From contig JAEYZG010000062.1 in the NCBI GenBank assembly GCA_023428135.1, positions 62,001-126,000 of the forward strand: a stretch of 64,000 bases of DNA, in the 5' to 3' direction. The notes beneath the pieces were generated by a model. The model was not told the origin of the DNA, ran no database searches, and saw nothing but the letters and a program-made list of their open reading frames with translations. Below, in pieces: positions 34,306 through 42,440 of this stretch (positions are counted from its first letter, which is position 1; the number at the start of each line of letters is the position of its first letter). Source of the stretch: Bacteroidota bacterium (GTDB taxonomy: Bacteria; Bacteroidota; Bacteroidia; Cytophagales; Cytophagaceae). A program made the position numbers and the translations under genes.

Positions 34306-35994
34306 TCATTTAGTTCTAACATACACTTCAACATACTGGTTTTCAACAAGTAAATTATACCCTTTATGAAAAAAATTGCTTTGAGACTTTAAAATCAGAT
34401 AATCATAATTTATCAATGCTTCATAAGTATCATCCACATTCAAAGATATATGATGCTTTATTCCATAATAGTTCAAAAAGACGTAATAGGTGTCTTCTTC
34501 ACAATATACATTTTGAGGAATAACCTCAAATATTTTTGAGAGGGCCAGATTCATTTCATCATAAAACCTGAAATCATCCCTAAACGCCCTGAGATCAGAA
34601 AATAACATTGCTACTGCCAATACAAGAATAAAAGTCAACTTCAGATATCTCTTCCTCAAACCTGAACAAATGCCACCAAACCAGAAACTTATAATTGGAA
34701 TCAGATATATCCATATTCTAAAAAATGGTAATACCCTTTGAACTCCTATGAGTAGTAAAGGACTAAGCAAATGAACTATTAAGATCAATTGGAAAACCCT
34801 CTCAGATCTTTGGGTATTTATAAAAATATTCCAAACTATAACAAATAACAGCAATAATCCTCCTCCTGTTTCTACATTTAACAACCAGTTGGTCGAGTAT
34901 CCCAAATATGAAGGGAATTCCTTAAACCAATTGTTTAACTCCAGAGGCCTTACCCAGCTGTTAGAAACTAAAGAAGAAACTCCGCTTACCAAAAATACAG
35001 GTGAATAAAGCAGCAAAACTCCTACTAGTACAGCGCAAGAAGCAACATATATTTTAAGCAAAGGATTAACATTCTTATTCAGAAAGAAATAAAAATGAAG
35101 AAAAATAATTGAAGCGACGAATGGATAAAGAAAAGTTGGAATTGTATAAAAGCCCGCAATAGAAATGAAGATAAATGTCCAAATATATGCTCCTTTCTGA
35201 GCTATTGTATATTTGAAACAGACTATCGTCAGAATGAATACACATAATGCCAGCAGCAAATAACCTCTCCCCTGCACCGCGTAAAAATTCATTTCAAAAC
35301 TCAATGAATAGAATAAATAAGCAGCTACGGCTGTAAAAAAAGAAAAATGTTTTTTATAAAACAGAAATAGCCCTCCTCCCAGCAATATTGAAAAAATAAA
35401 TGACGGAAGGCGCATCATCAATAATGCATTATCAGTAAAAAGTTGAACTATACAAGACAACAAGTTACTTAGGATGTGATTATTTGGAGCCGGATAGTAG
35501 CTGGCTGTTACAGGAAACCCTTTACTTACAAAATATACATATGAAAATGCTTCATCAACCAAAAAAGGAACTTTTAAAAAATACCATAGCTTCAACAACA
35601 CTGAGAAGAGAGTTATTAAAGAAAATGCAATCACTTCACCTCTCTTTAATTGAGCAAATTCATTTTGCACAGATTCGGCTAAATTAAAGGCTTTTGCAGA
35701 AATTAAACCTGTAAGGGAATTTGATTTTTTAATCAGTTTTGGAAAAAAAATAGCGTATACCAACCCTATAAACAAACTAAAATAGCGGAATACCACAAAG
35801 GTGGTCGGAGTCAGATATTTATCTCTAAGCGCAAATTCCTGATCCTGAATTTTGTAGTGCAATACTATTGAATACAGAAAATCATTATAATCTATAGTCC
35901 AGAGGAAAAAAGGAATTGCTATTACTACTAATAATCCTGCAAGAAATAGTAACTTTATAATTGAAGAAAAAAAGTATTGGTCTTTAGGGTTCAT
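34306..35994 (-). CDS. Membrane glycosyltransferase, GT-C (ArnT/PMT-2-like)
   Basis: A protein of 562 residues with about 11-12 hydrophobic segments and a soluble C-terminal end. The first large loop after helix 3 carries the acidic pair Asp147-Glu148 (LVDEAFSY) and the YYPAPNNHIL segment, the catalytic features of GT-C enzymes that use polyprenyl-phosphate sugars. It probably transfers a sugar to lipid or protein on the outer side of the inner membrane. Its start is 28 bp from a divergent gene pair of membrane proteins. Confidence 0.72.
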   Translation of the reverse strand: MNPKDQYFFSSIIKLLFLAGLLVVIAIPFFLWTIDYNDFLYSIVLHYKIQDQEFALRDKYLTPTTFVVFRYFSLFIGLVYAIFFPKLIKKSNSLTGLISAKAFNLAESVQNEFAQLKRGEVIAFSLITLFSVLLKLWYFLKVPFLVDEAFSYVYFVSKGFPVTASYYPAPNNHILSNLLSCIVQLFTDNALLMMRLPSFIFSILLGGGLFLFYKKHFSFFTAVAAYLFYSLSFEMNFYAVQGRGYLLLALCVFILTIVCFKYTIAQKGAYIWTFIFISIAGFYTIPTFLYPFVASIIFLHFYFFLNKNVNPLLKIYVASCAVLVGVLLLYSPVFLVSGVSSLVSNSWVRPLELNNWFKEFPSYLGYSTNWLLNVETGGGLLLLFVIVWNIFINTQRSERVFQLILIVHLLSPLLLIGVQRVLPFFRIWIYLIPIISFWFGGICSGLRKRYLKLTFILVLAVAMLFSDLRAFRDDFRFYDEMNLALSKIFEVIPQNVYCEEDTYYVFLNYYGIKHHISLNVDDTYEALINYDYLILKSQSNFFHKGYNLLVENQYVEVYVRTK

Positions 35995-36022
35995 TTAGCG
36001 ATCATTCCCGTACGTGTATTCA

Positions 36023-36421
36023 ATGAAGATAAAGTTAAAAAATATTATCATTACAGGATTTATTGCTGCACTTATTCTTCCATTTATTTTAATCACTGAT
36101 TTTTTCCCATTTGCAAGGTTTGGAATGTTTGCAGAACCTGTAAGCTCAGTCGACACTCTTAAAATATTTGAAGCAGAATATTTTAAGAATCATCAATGGC
36201 ATAAACTGGATGCTAAGCAATTTAATATGGCTTCAGGATCCTTTATGTACCTTGCCGGAAATTACTTCTACAGAAATCAGTCAAAAGAATTTCTTAATAA
36301 ACTAAGCCTGATCATCCCTGATACTACTGTCTATGCATGGAGATTAATGCAAATACAGATTCCCGGAAATAATGTGCACCAATCTGACACGGTAATCATT
36401 GAAACATTAAAAATAAGATGA
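36023..36421 (+). CDS. Membrane-anchored protein of unknown function
   Basis: 132 residues with one N-terminal hydrophobic segment (about 5-27) and an extracytoplasmic part. Just after the membrane segment is FFPFARFGMFAEP, which recalls the short aromatic-Met-Phe motif seen in proteins encoded next to HTTM (gamma-carboxylase-like) membrane proteins; this comparison is from memory. The frame opens at GTG 36014, but ATG 36023 is preferred. Its stop overlaps the next ATG by 4 bp (ATGA), so it is translationally coupled to the multi-pass protein that follows and the two probably act together. Confidence 0.6.
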   Translation: MKIKLKNIIITGFIAALILPFILITDFFPFARFGMFAEPVSSVDTLKIFEAEYFKNHQWHKLDAKQFNMASGSFMYLAGNYFYRNQSKEFLNKLSLIIPDTTVYAWRLMQIQIPGNNVHQSDTVIIETLKIR

Positions 36422-37569
36422 GTAGAAAAGACAAAGTACTTATCTTCTTTTTGCTATTTGCAGCCTTTACAATTCCTGCAATTTATCTGACATACTTTAA
36501 CCCACTGGTAAAAGAATACTTTAAGGGTTCAGCCCCAGATTGGGTTAACACTTTAATTGAACTTATTTATCCAAGAATGGCCACTGAAAGAAATCGTTTT
36601 CCTGTTTCTTTCTTTGAAGAAAAAGCCTTGCAGGTAATTGTAAGAATTTCCTTTGTACTGTCAGCCTTTGCTGTTTTCCTTTTTCTAAAATCGAAATTCA
36701 TTTCTTTCAGAAAATTTACCATTCAATACTTCAATGGATATTTAGATTATCATCAAGTAAGTATCCTCAGGATTTTATTCTATTGTTCATTGCTTTATTT
36801 CTCTCTTGAATTTTACAATGACCTGCTTGTTTTATCTTCTATCAAAGCATTCTTCAACCCTGTGTTTTTACTTAAAATAACAGGATGGGGATTTCCTTCT
36901 AAATCACTAGGATTGATCTTGTATGTAATTTTACTGTTCAGCTGTATATCGTGTATCCTGAACATTTATCCTGTGTTGTCATCTGCTATAGCAATATTAA
37001 CCTTTATATACTTTCAGGCTGTGTTCTTCAGTTTTGAAAAAATTGACCATGGTTATACTACTTTAAATTATGCAGGACTAATAATGCCTTTCCTTCTTTA
37101 TCAGCAGAAAAAGAATGCTAATCCTGAATCCTCACTCCTGCCAGACTGGCCCCTGCAGCTTATAAAACTTTCTTTAAGTCTTTGTTACCTTCTCGCAGGC
37201 CTTGAGAAACTATTTATCTCCAAAGGTGCATGGCTATCACCGGCAACATTTAAAAGCTATTTATTTCTTCATCAAGCACCATTGGGCATGCAGATTTTAA
37301 AGTATCCTGTACTCTGCGCCGCATTGCCTATTGCTGCCATAATTTTCCAACTTGGATTTATAAGCGTCCTCTGGAATAAAAAGCTAAAGTGGGTATTCCT
37401 TCCTGTTGGAATATTATTTCACATAGGCACAGTTGTACTTCTGGGCATTTCATCAATTTTAAATCCATGGATTTTTATGTATATATTTTTCATCCAATGG
37501 AGTAAAATCGAGCCATTACAGAGGCTTTTTAAAGCTTTGGATTATCCTTTCAAAAGGAGAATACCATAA
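36418..37569 (+). CDS. Multi-pass membrane protein, HTTM-like
   Basis: 383 residues with about eight or nine hydrophobic segments. The segment CYLLAGLEKLFISKGAWLS and the late HIGTVVLLGISS segment resemble the HTTM (vitamin-K-dependent gamma-carboxylase-like) membrane domain, in which the AG-x-x-K helix end is typical. The function of bacterial members is unknown. It is coupled to the preceding small membrane protein, and its last 54 bp overlap the 3' end of the oppositely oriented membrane protein gene. DoxX-like is an alternative family. Confidence 0.55.
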   Translation: MSRKDKVLIFFLLFAAFTIPAIYLTYFNPLVKEYFKGSAPDWVNTLIELIYPRMATERNRFPVSFFEEKALQVIVRISFVLSAFAVFLFLKSKFISFRKFTIQYFNGYLDYHQVSILRILFYCSLLYFSLEFYNDLLVLSSIKAFFNPVFLLKITGWGFPSKSLGLILYVILLFSCISCILNIYPVLSSAIAILTFIYFQAVFFSFEKIDHGYTTLNYAGLIMPFLLYQQKKNANPESSLLPDWPLQLIKLSLSLCYLLAGLEKLFISKGAWLSPATFKSYLFLHQAPLGMQILKYPVLCAALPIAAIIFQLGFISVLWNKKLKWVFLPVGILFHIGTVVLLGISSILNPWIFMYIFFIQWSKIEPLQRLFKALDYPFKRRIP

Positions 37570-38775
37570 TAAAAGATAAACGAAGAAAGGTAAAAAGCCT
37601 ATCTTATATCTTGCCAGTGTGCCCAAATTAGGTGAAGAGAATGCAAGCAAAGAAGCAAGCAATAATATATAAAACACCCCACTTGTTACAAGCAAAATAT
37701 CTGTTTTTCTTTTACTCCTTTTCAGATTGAAAAAGACATAACAAGTAAAAACTAAAAGGCAGCTGTTTTCAAATCCTGTTATTATCATAAATACATTTTG
37801 AGCTTCAAATATCAATGGTCTGAAAAGCCCGGAAAATATAGCTACTGGAAGGTTTATCAAAAATGAAGAGATAGCAGGTGTTAATTTATAAAAATGAATA
37901 ATCTTTTCATCTGATGATAATAGAACAGTCGCCACATTATTCTGATATACTGACTGGAGAAAAGTATTGATTGACAGATAAGGATTCAGAAATGATACTG
38001 CGATAAAGAGGCTTAATAACAAAATAAAAAAAACTGTCAGCTGCATTGACGGTTTAAGCTCTGCCATGCGGCTCAGGTACTGTGTAATTCCGAGTGCGAT
38101 AAGCACAGGAATGAATACAGCTGCATAGTAGAACTTTATAAAGAAAACTACTCCACACATCAGAATAGTAATACACACAGGCAATATTTTGATTCTCTTT
38201 TTTTCATATATCCATGAAAAAAAATAACCTGCTATAATAAGCATTGCAGGCATTACAATACTTTCTTTTATAAATCCAGAACTCCAGAATACAACGGAAG
38301 GAAAAAATAAAAATGAAATCGCAATATACCACTTGTATTCAGGGAAAGCGGATGCTACCTTATTGGCAAAATAAAAGAACCCTGAAAAAGAAATTAGCGA
38401 GAAATAGATCGAAGAGATCCAGTAATTATTAAAAGCGATAAAAGTTATCAGCGTGGCAAATTTAACAAAAGCCACAACACGAGGCTGAGAGGATAAAAAG
38501 GGATCACCTGTAACATTCCTAAAAAAAAAGTTAATAAACCTGTCAGGTTCATTTGAGATCATTTTTGAATACTTTACAGCATATTCAAAAAAGCCAAATG
38601 TATCTCCCGTTCCATTGTAAAACTTAAGAAAGATAAGTCCCAAACAGATTCCGGAGAGCAATTTCAGCAACAAAGCAGGAAGAAATACTCCGGCAAGCGC
38701 AGTATTTCTGGTGTTTTTATAATAAAAAAAGCAGATTACCGAAAGTAAAATTAAATGGATGCCCCACTGATACAT
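37516..38775 (-). CDS. Polytopic membrane protein, possibly polysaccharide-polymerase-like
   Basis: 419 residues, nearly all hydrophobic, with about eleven membrane segments separated by short loops. One loop (roughly 55-105, NGTGDTFGFFEYAVKYS onward) is polar with D and E residues, as in EpsG/Wzy-like or GT-C proteins, and SVVFWSSGFIKESIVMPAML recalls those families, but I cannot assign it. Its start overlaps the end of the DUF2851 gene by 25 bp on the same strand, suggesting coupling; its 3' end overlaps the convergent HTTM-like gene by 54 bp. Confidence 0.55.
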   Translation of the reverse strand: MYQWGIHLILLSVICFFYYKNTRNTALAGVFLPALLLKLLSGICLGLIFLKFYNGTGDTFGFFEYAVKYSKMISNEPDRFINFFFRNVTGDPFLSSQPRVVAFVKFATLITFIAFNNYWISSIYFSLISFSGFFYFANKVASAFPEYKWYIAISFLFFPSVVFWSSGFIKESIVMPAMLIIAGYFFSWIYEKKRIKILPVCITILMCGVVFFIKFYYAAVFIPVLIALGITQYLSRMAELKPSMQLTVFFILLLSLFIAVSFLNPYLSINTFLQSVYQNNVATVLLSSDEKIIHFYKLTPAISSFLINLPVAIFSGLFRPLIFEAQNVFMIITGFENSCLLVFTCYVFFNLKRSKRKTDILLVTSGVFYILLLASLLAFSSPNLGTLARYKIGFLPFFVYLLLWYSPFERIIQSFKKPL

Positions 38776-40049
38776 GTTTCCTTCAGGATATTTGTTCCAA
38801 TTTTACACTTCAAACACTGTTTTTTCAAGCAGAAATTGGTATAAAGTTCTATAGAAGCCTGAGTATCGAATGCTGACTTCATCTTCAAAGCATTTTTCTT
38901 CCACTTTTGAGTAATGAAATTCTCCTCTGCCGGCAGTGCTTCCAGAAATTCAATTGCCTTTTCTACCAACCCAGGCATGTCCTTTTGCTTTCCATAAGCA
39001 GCCAAAAGAGGTACTACTGAATTAATAATCAGATTATGGATAGAAGATTTACCCAATTTCTTTTGCTTTGCATCTGACATAACATCAAAAGTATAATGAT
39101 TTATCCAATAAGGGCTTGTAACAATATCAAATACGGCATATAATTCTTTACCAGACTGACTTTCGATGCACTTATAAAACAGCTTCTGATGACGGGACAG
39201 CAAAGCCGCAAGCTGAGCAATTCTCATACTTGGAAATCCTGCTGGCCGGACTCGGAGAAATTTCCATTCGGCACCAGACATTTCCTTGTTCTGCAGTGAA
39301 AACTTCACAGCAAGATAATTAAACTCCTTTTGAAGTGCTTGCGGATATTCATCTTCAAAATGTCCCTTTAAAAGCCCTGCCATTCCAAATAACATAGCTT
39401 CAATCTGAAAATGATTACCGGAGCATTTATTGATAAGCTTATAAGGCAGAATTTTGCTTAGCCGTAAAAACGGATCATTGTTCAATTTAAATCCGAAATT
39501 TGATGCCAGCATCTGGTAGCAGGTTTCCTCCCAGTCATTGTTATTTTTTTCAAGCTCAGAAATTATCTTTTGTGATTTCCTTTCAAGACGCTCTGATAGT
39601 GCAGAATCCAGCATACTGAGCTTAATCATCTCCGGGACTTCCGAAAACCTGGAAAGACAAGGAATTCCCTCATCTTGAATGAAAGCTCTGTACTTTTTTA
39701 TTACTTCCGGAAAGATTCTTTCCTTCAGTTCAAGAACCGGAACTATTGTTCCATCCTTCCTGTAAACATTTTCATCATTAGAAAAAACGACATGAAGGAT
39801 GACAGAATTATAAGCTTCATCCTTCTCGTGGTGGTGGTCTTTCCAGGCAGAGCTATTGACGTGTATTTCAATATTTCCTATCCACTCTACATCCTCAATT
39901 CGGACCTTGCTGTTAAAAAAATCAGGTCCCGAGTCTGTATTGGAAAAACCTTGAAAAAGTACCTGTAACGGCTTACCATCTGTAGTTTGGAGTGCTTCTT
40001 TATGGAAGTACTGGTACTGCCATATAAAATGGAGTAAATCTTCTTTCAT
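38751..40049 (-). CDS. DUF2851 family protein
   Basis: A soluble protein of 432 residues of the Bacteroidota-restricted DUF2851 family, recognised by the N-terminal EDLLHFIWQYQYF, GPDFFNSKVRI, WIGNIEIHV and DHHHEKDEAYNSVILHVV segments, and the C-terminal cysteine cluster CLKKQCLKCKIG. The histidine/aspartate-rich N-terminal core may be nuclease-like, but no activity is established. It lies upstream of and overlaps the polytopic membrane protein gene. Confidence 0.85.
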   Translation of the reverse strand: MKEDLLHFIWQYQYFHKEALQTTDGKPLQVLFQGFSNTDSGPDFFNSKVRIEDVEWIGNIEIHVNSSAWKDHHHEKDEAYNSVILHVVFSNDENVYRKDGTIVPVLELKERIFPEVIKKYRAFIQDEGIPCLSRFSEVPEMIKLSMLDSALSERLERKSQKIISELEKNNNDWEETCYQMLASNFGFKLNNDPFLRLSKILPYKLINKCSGNHFQIEAMLFGMAGLLKGHFEDEYPQALQKEFNYLAVKFSLQNKEMSGAEWKFLRVRPAGFPSMRIAQLAALLSRHQKLFYKCIESQSGKELYAVFDIVTSPYWINHYTFDVMSDAKQKKLGKSSIHNLIINSVVPLLAAYGKQKDMPGLVEKAIEFLEALPAEENFITQKWKKNALKMKSAFDTQASIELYTNFCLKKQCLKCKIGTNILKETCISGASI

Positions 40050-40089
40050 AGCTTATAAAAATTGGTTGAACTGCTGGTAAAAACATAGA

Positions 40090-40112
40090 GCTGTTTTATT
40101 TACTAAAACAGC
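40090..40112 (-). terminator. Stem-loop downstream of pyrF
   Basis: A perfect 9-bp stem (40090-40098 with 40104-40112) with a 5-base loop, 12 bp after the pyrF stop. The U-tract on the minus strand is interrupted (CTCTATGTTTTT), so the terminator is plausible but not strong. Confidence 0.5.
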
Positions 40113-40124
40113 CCCGTACTAAAA

Positions 40125-40940
40125 CTATAAATATTTGCTGAGATAAACTTTCATCTCATCTCTGAGCTTAATTGCCTCCTCCTTCGCTTTCACACTGAAA
40201 TCATCACCTGATGAAGCATAAATAATACTTCTGGAAGCATTGACAAGCAAGCCACAGTTTTTATTCATTCCATTCTGAGAAACTTCTTCCAGGCTTCCTC
40301 CTTGCGCACCAACTCCAGGCACAAGGAGAAAATGATCAGGAATTATTTTTCTGATATCTTTCAATAATGTTGCCTGGGTTGCTCCAACTACATACATAAG
40401 ATTTGATGAATTTCCCCATTGACTACTTTTCTCCAAGACTTCCTGATAAAGGTATTTACCATTTTCAAGTTTCATCATCTGATAATCTTTACTTCCTGAA
40501 TTCGATGTCAATGCAAGCAGAATAACCCACTTATCCTTGAACTCAAGAAAAGGAGTAACTGAGTCCTTTCCCATATATGGAGCAACCGTAACAGAATCAA
40601 AGTTCATGTTGTCGAAAAACGCCCTGGCATACAATCCTGAAGTGTTTCCTATATCCCCCCTTTTGGCATCAGCGATTGTAAATATTTCTTTTGGAATATA
40701 CTCTAATGTTTTTTCCAGAGAATCCCATCCCTTTGATCCCATTGCTTCATAAAAGGCAATGTTGGGTTTGTAAGCAACACAATATTCATGGGTTGCATCG
40801 ATGATTCGTTTATTGAATTCAAAAATAGGATCTTCATATTTATGAAGGCTTGCCGGAATTTTTTTTAAATCTGTGTCCAGTCCAATGCACAAATAGGATT
40901 CTTTTGATTTTATTTGCTTTACCAGCTCTTCTCTTTTCAT
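40125..40940 (-). CDS. pyrF: Orotidine 5'-phosphate decarboxylase
   Basis: Catalyses the last step of UMP synthesis. The 271 residues and motif set match the longer, type 2 PyrF: CIGLDTDLKKIP, catalytic DAKRGDIG at 91-98 (Asp91, Lys93, Asp96), VAPYMGKDSV, and LVPGVGAQGG. It is monocistronic here, while pyrD lies 4 kb away on the same strand. A heptamer repeat occupies the DNA 31 bp upstream of its start. Confidence 0.95.
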   Translation of the reverse strand: MKREELVKQIKSKESYLCIGLDTDLKKIPASLHKYEDPIFEFNKRIIDATHEYCVAYKPNIAFYEAMGSKGWDSLEKTLEYIPKEIFTIADAKRGDIGNTSGLYARAFFDNMNFDSVTVAPYMGKDSVTPFLEFKDKWVILLALTSNSGSKDYQMMKLENGKYLYQEVLEKSSQWGNSSNLMYVVGATQATLLKDIRKIIPDHFLLVPGVGAQGGSLEEVSQNGMNKNCGLLVNASRSIIYASSGDDFSVKAKEEAIKLRDEMKVYLSKYL

Positions 40941-40970
40941 CGTAAATCAGGAATGCATAAAAATAAGGCG

Positions 40971-41012
40971 GAAAGTTGAAAGTTGAAAGCAAAAAGTTGA
41001 ATGCTGAAAGGG
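40971..41012. repeat. Six-copy heptamer tandem repeat upstream of pyrF
   Basis: Seven-base units GAAAGTT, GAAAGTT, GAAAGCA, AAAAGTT, GAATGCT, GAAAGGG run without gaps from 40971 to 41012; the first two are identical and the rest differ by one to three bases. It is noncoding and lies between pyrF and the second lolA-like gene. Confidence 0.75.
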
Positions 41013-41050
41013 TTAGGTTGCGATCATTTTGAAAGATAACTTTATAAATG

Positions 41051-41095
41051 AAAGAAGCCTGAAGATAAATTTTCATTTAAACTTCAGGCTTCTTT
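41051..41095. terminator. Terminator of the ftsK-lolA-lolA transcript
   Basis: A perfect 14-bp stem (41051-41064 with 41082-41095) with a 17-base AT-rich loop, 17 bp after the stop of the second lolA-like gene. The U-rich tail on the minus strand is CATTTATAA, so termination may be partial. Confidence 0.65.
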
Positions 41096-41112
41096 TATTA
41101 TTTCAGGATCAA

Positions 41113-41757
41113 TTATCTTAGATCGACCACTTCCACATTTTTATATTTTGATTTGTCAAATGAAAACAATGACTCATCCACTTTAAAATCCGGGAAGAAG
41201 CTTTTTACAGTATAAAGGTATCTGTTACCGTTCTTTTCAAAAATTTTCCAGCTTCTTATGGTCTTATCCTTTTTGTTGATCTCCAATCTGACTTTAAAAA
41301 ACTGGTTATTTTTATCTTCCGGAATCAGATCGATGATTTCGTAGACTTTGCCACCGTCCTGTTTTTCTTCCAGAAAAGCATATTTGTAGCCTTTCTTGTA
41401 AATGTTGTAGATTCTTGAAGGAGTGACATCTTCCTCACCAGGTTCATAATTAGTAATGTTCACTTCGTTGGATTCTTTAAGATAGGTCCATACGGTGGTA
41501 CCATTATTAATGATTTCCTGACCACTTAGTTTCAAGTTAAACTTTGGTCCTTGAACTATAATTTCTCCTTCAGAGGTTTCATTGATGCCCGCGGTGGGAC
41601 TCTCCAGCGAATAGGTAAACTTTGCCTTAAAGGATTTAATTTGTTGGTATTTTTTGCTTACAGCGTCAAGCGTCGCGGCGGCTTTAGGATCCTGTTGAGC
41701 ATACACTGCTCGGAAACTTAAACAAATTGCTAAAAGCCCCAGGGAGATTTTCTTCAT
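41113..41757 (-). CDS. LolA-like outer-membrane lipoprotein carrier, copy 2
   Basis: A periplasmic protein of 214 residues with signal peptide (cleavage near AYAQQ) and the LolA-like fold: a concave beta sheet to shuttle lipoproteins from inner to outer membrane. Family marks are SFKAKFTYSLES, TSEGEIIVQGPKF, VWTYLKESNEVNI and the C-terminal FSFDKSKY. It aligns without gaps to the neighbouring 214-residue protein encoded 18 bp upstream, at roughly six identical residues in ten by eye, so the two arose by tandem duplication. Confidence 0.85.
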   Translation of the reverse strand: MKKISLGLLAICLSFRAVYAQQDPKAAATLDAVSKKYQQIKSFKAKFTYSLESPTAGINETSEGEIIVQGPKFNLKLSGQEIINNGTTVWTYLKESNEVNITNYEPGEEDVTPSRIYNIYKKGYKYAFLEEKQDGGKVYEIIDLIPEDKNNQFFKVRLEINKKDKTIRSWKIFEKNGNRYLYTVKSFFPDFKVDESLFSFDKSKYKNVEVVDLR

Positions 41758-41775
41758 TGTCTGTTTTTTGACTCT

Positions 41776-42420
41776 CTATCTTAATTCAATCACTTCAACG
41801 CCTTTATGTTTTGATACATCAAAACTAAAATAGTTGTCTTCCACTTTAAAATCAGGAATAAATTCTTTTACGGTATAATAATACTTGTTTCCGTTTTTCT
41901 CAAATATTTTCCAGCTTTTCAAAGTTTTATCTTTCTTATTTATTTCCATTCTAACTTTGAAAATCTGTGGCTTTCTGTCTTCCGGAATCAGATCGACAAC
42001 CTCATAAGTCTTGCCATTCTCATTTTTTTCTTCCAGGAAGGTATATTTATAGCCTTTTTTATACATTGAATAAATCTTTGTCGGATTCATATCATTTTCA
42101 TCCGGCTCATAATTTGAAACATTCACTTCGTTAGCATCCTTAATGTAAGTCCAAACAGTAGATCCGTTATTAATAATCTCCTGACCATCAATTTTTAATA
42201 TAAATTTAGAACCTTTTACAACAATTTCCCCTTCAGAAGTTTCTTTTACATTATTAGCTGCTTCAAGCGTATAGACAAATTTTGCCTTAAAGGAAGGCAT
42301 ACTTTTGTACTTTGAACTCATCGCATCAAGAATCGCTGCTGCTTTTGGGTCATATTGAGCGAAAGATACTTTCGAAAGACTAACAAATAGTACTATTAAC
42401 AGACTTGCAATTTTTCTCAT
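41776..42420 (-). CDS. LolA-like outer-membrane lipoprotein carrier, copy 1
   Basis: A periplasmic 214-residue LolA-fold protein with signal peptide (VSFAQ cleavage). It has the same motif order as its downstream twin: SFKAKFVYTLEA, TSEGEIVVKGSKF, VWTYIKDANEVNV. It follows ftsK by 20 bp, the usual place for the lolA gene in Bacteroidota, so this copy is the more likely orthologue of the conserved carrier. LolB is typically missing in these bacteria, and LolA must then deliver cargo in another way. Confidence 0.87.
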   Translation of the reverse strand: MRKIASLLIVLFVSLSKVSFAQYDPKAAAILDAMSSKYKSMPSFKAKFVYTLEAANNVKETSEGEIVVKGSKFILKIDGQEIINNGSTVWTYIKDANEVNVSNYEPDENDMNPTKIYSMYKKGYKYTFLEEKNENGKTYEVVDLIPEDRKPQIFKVRMEINKKDKTLKSWKIFEKNGNKYYYTVKEFIPDFKVEDNYFSFDVSKHKGVEVIELR

Positions 42421-42440
42421 TTAACTAAAATTTCGTATTC

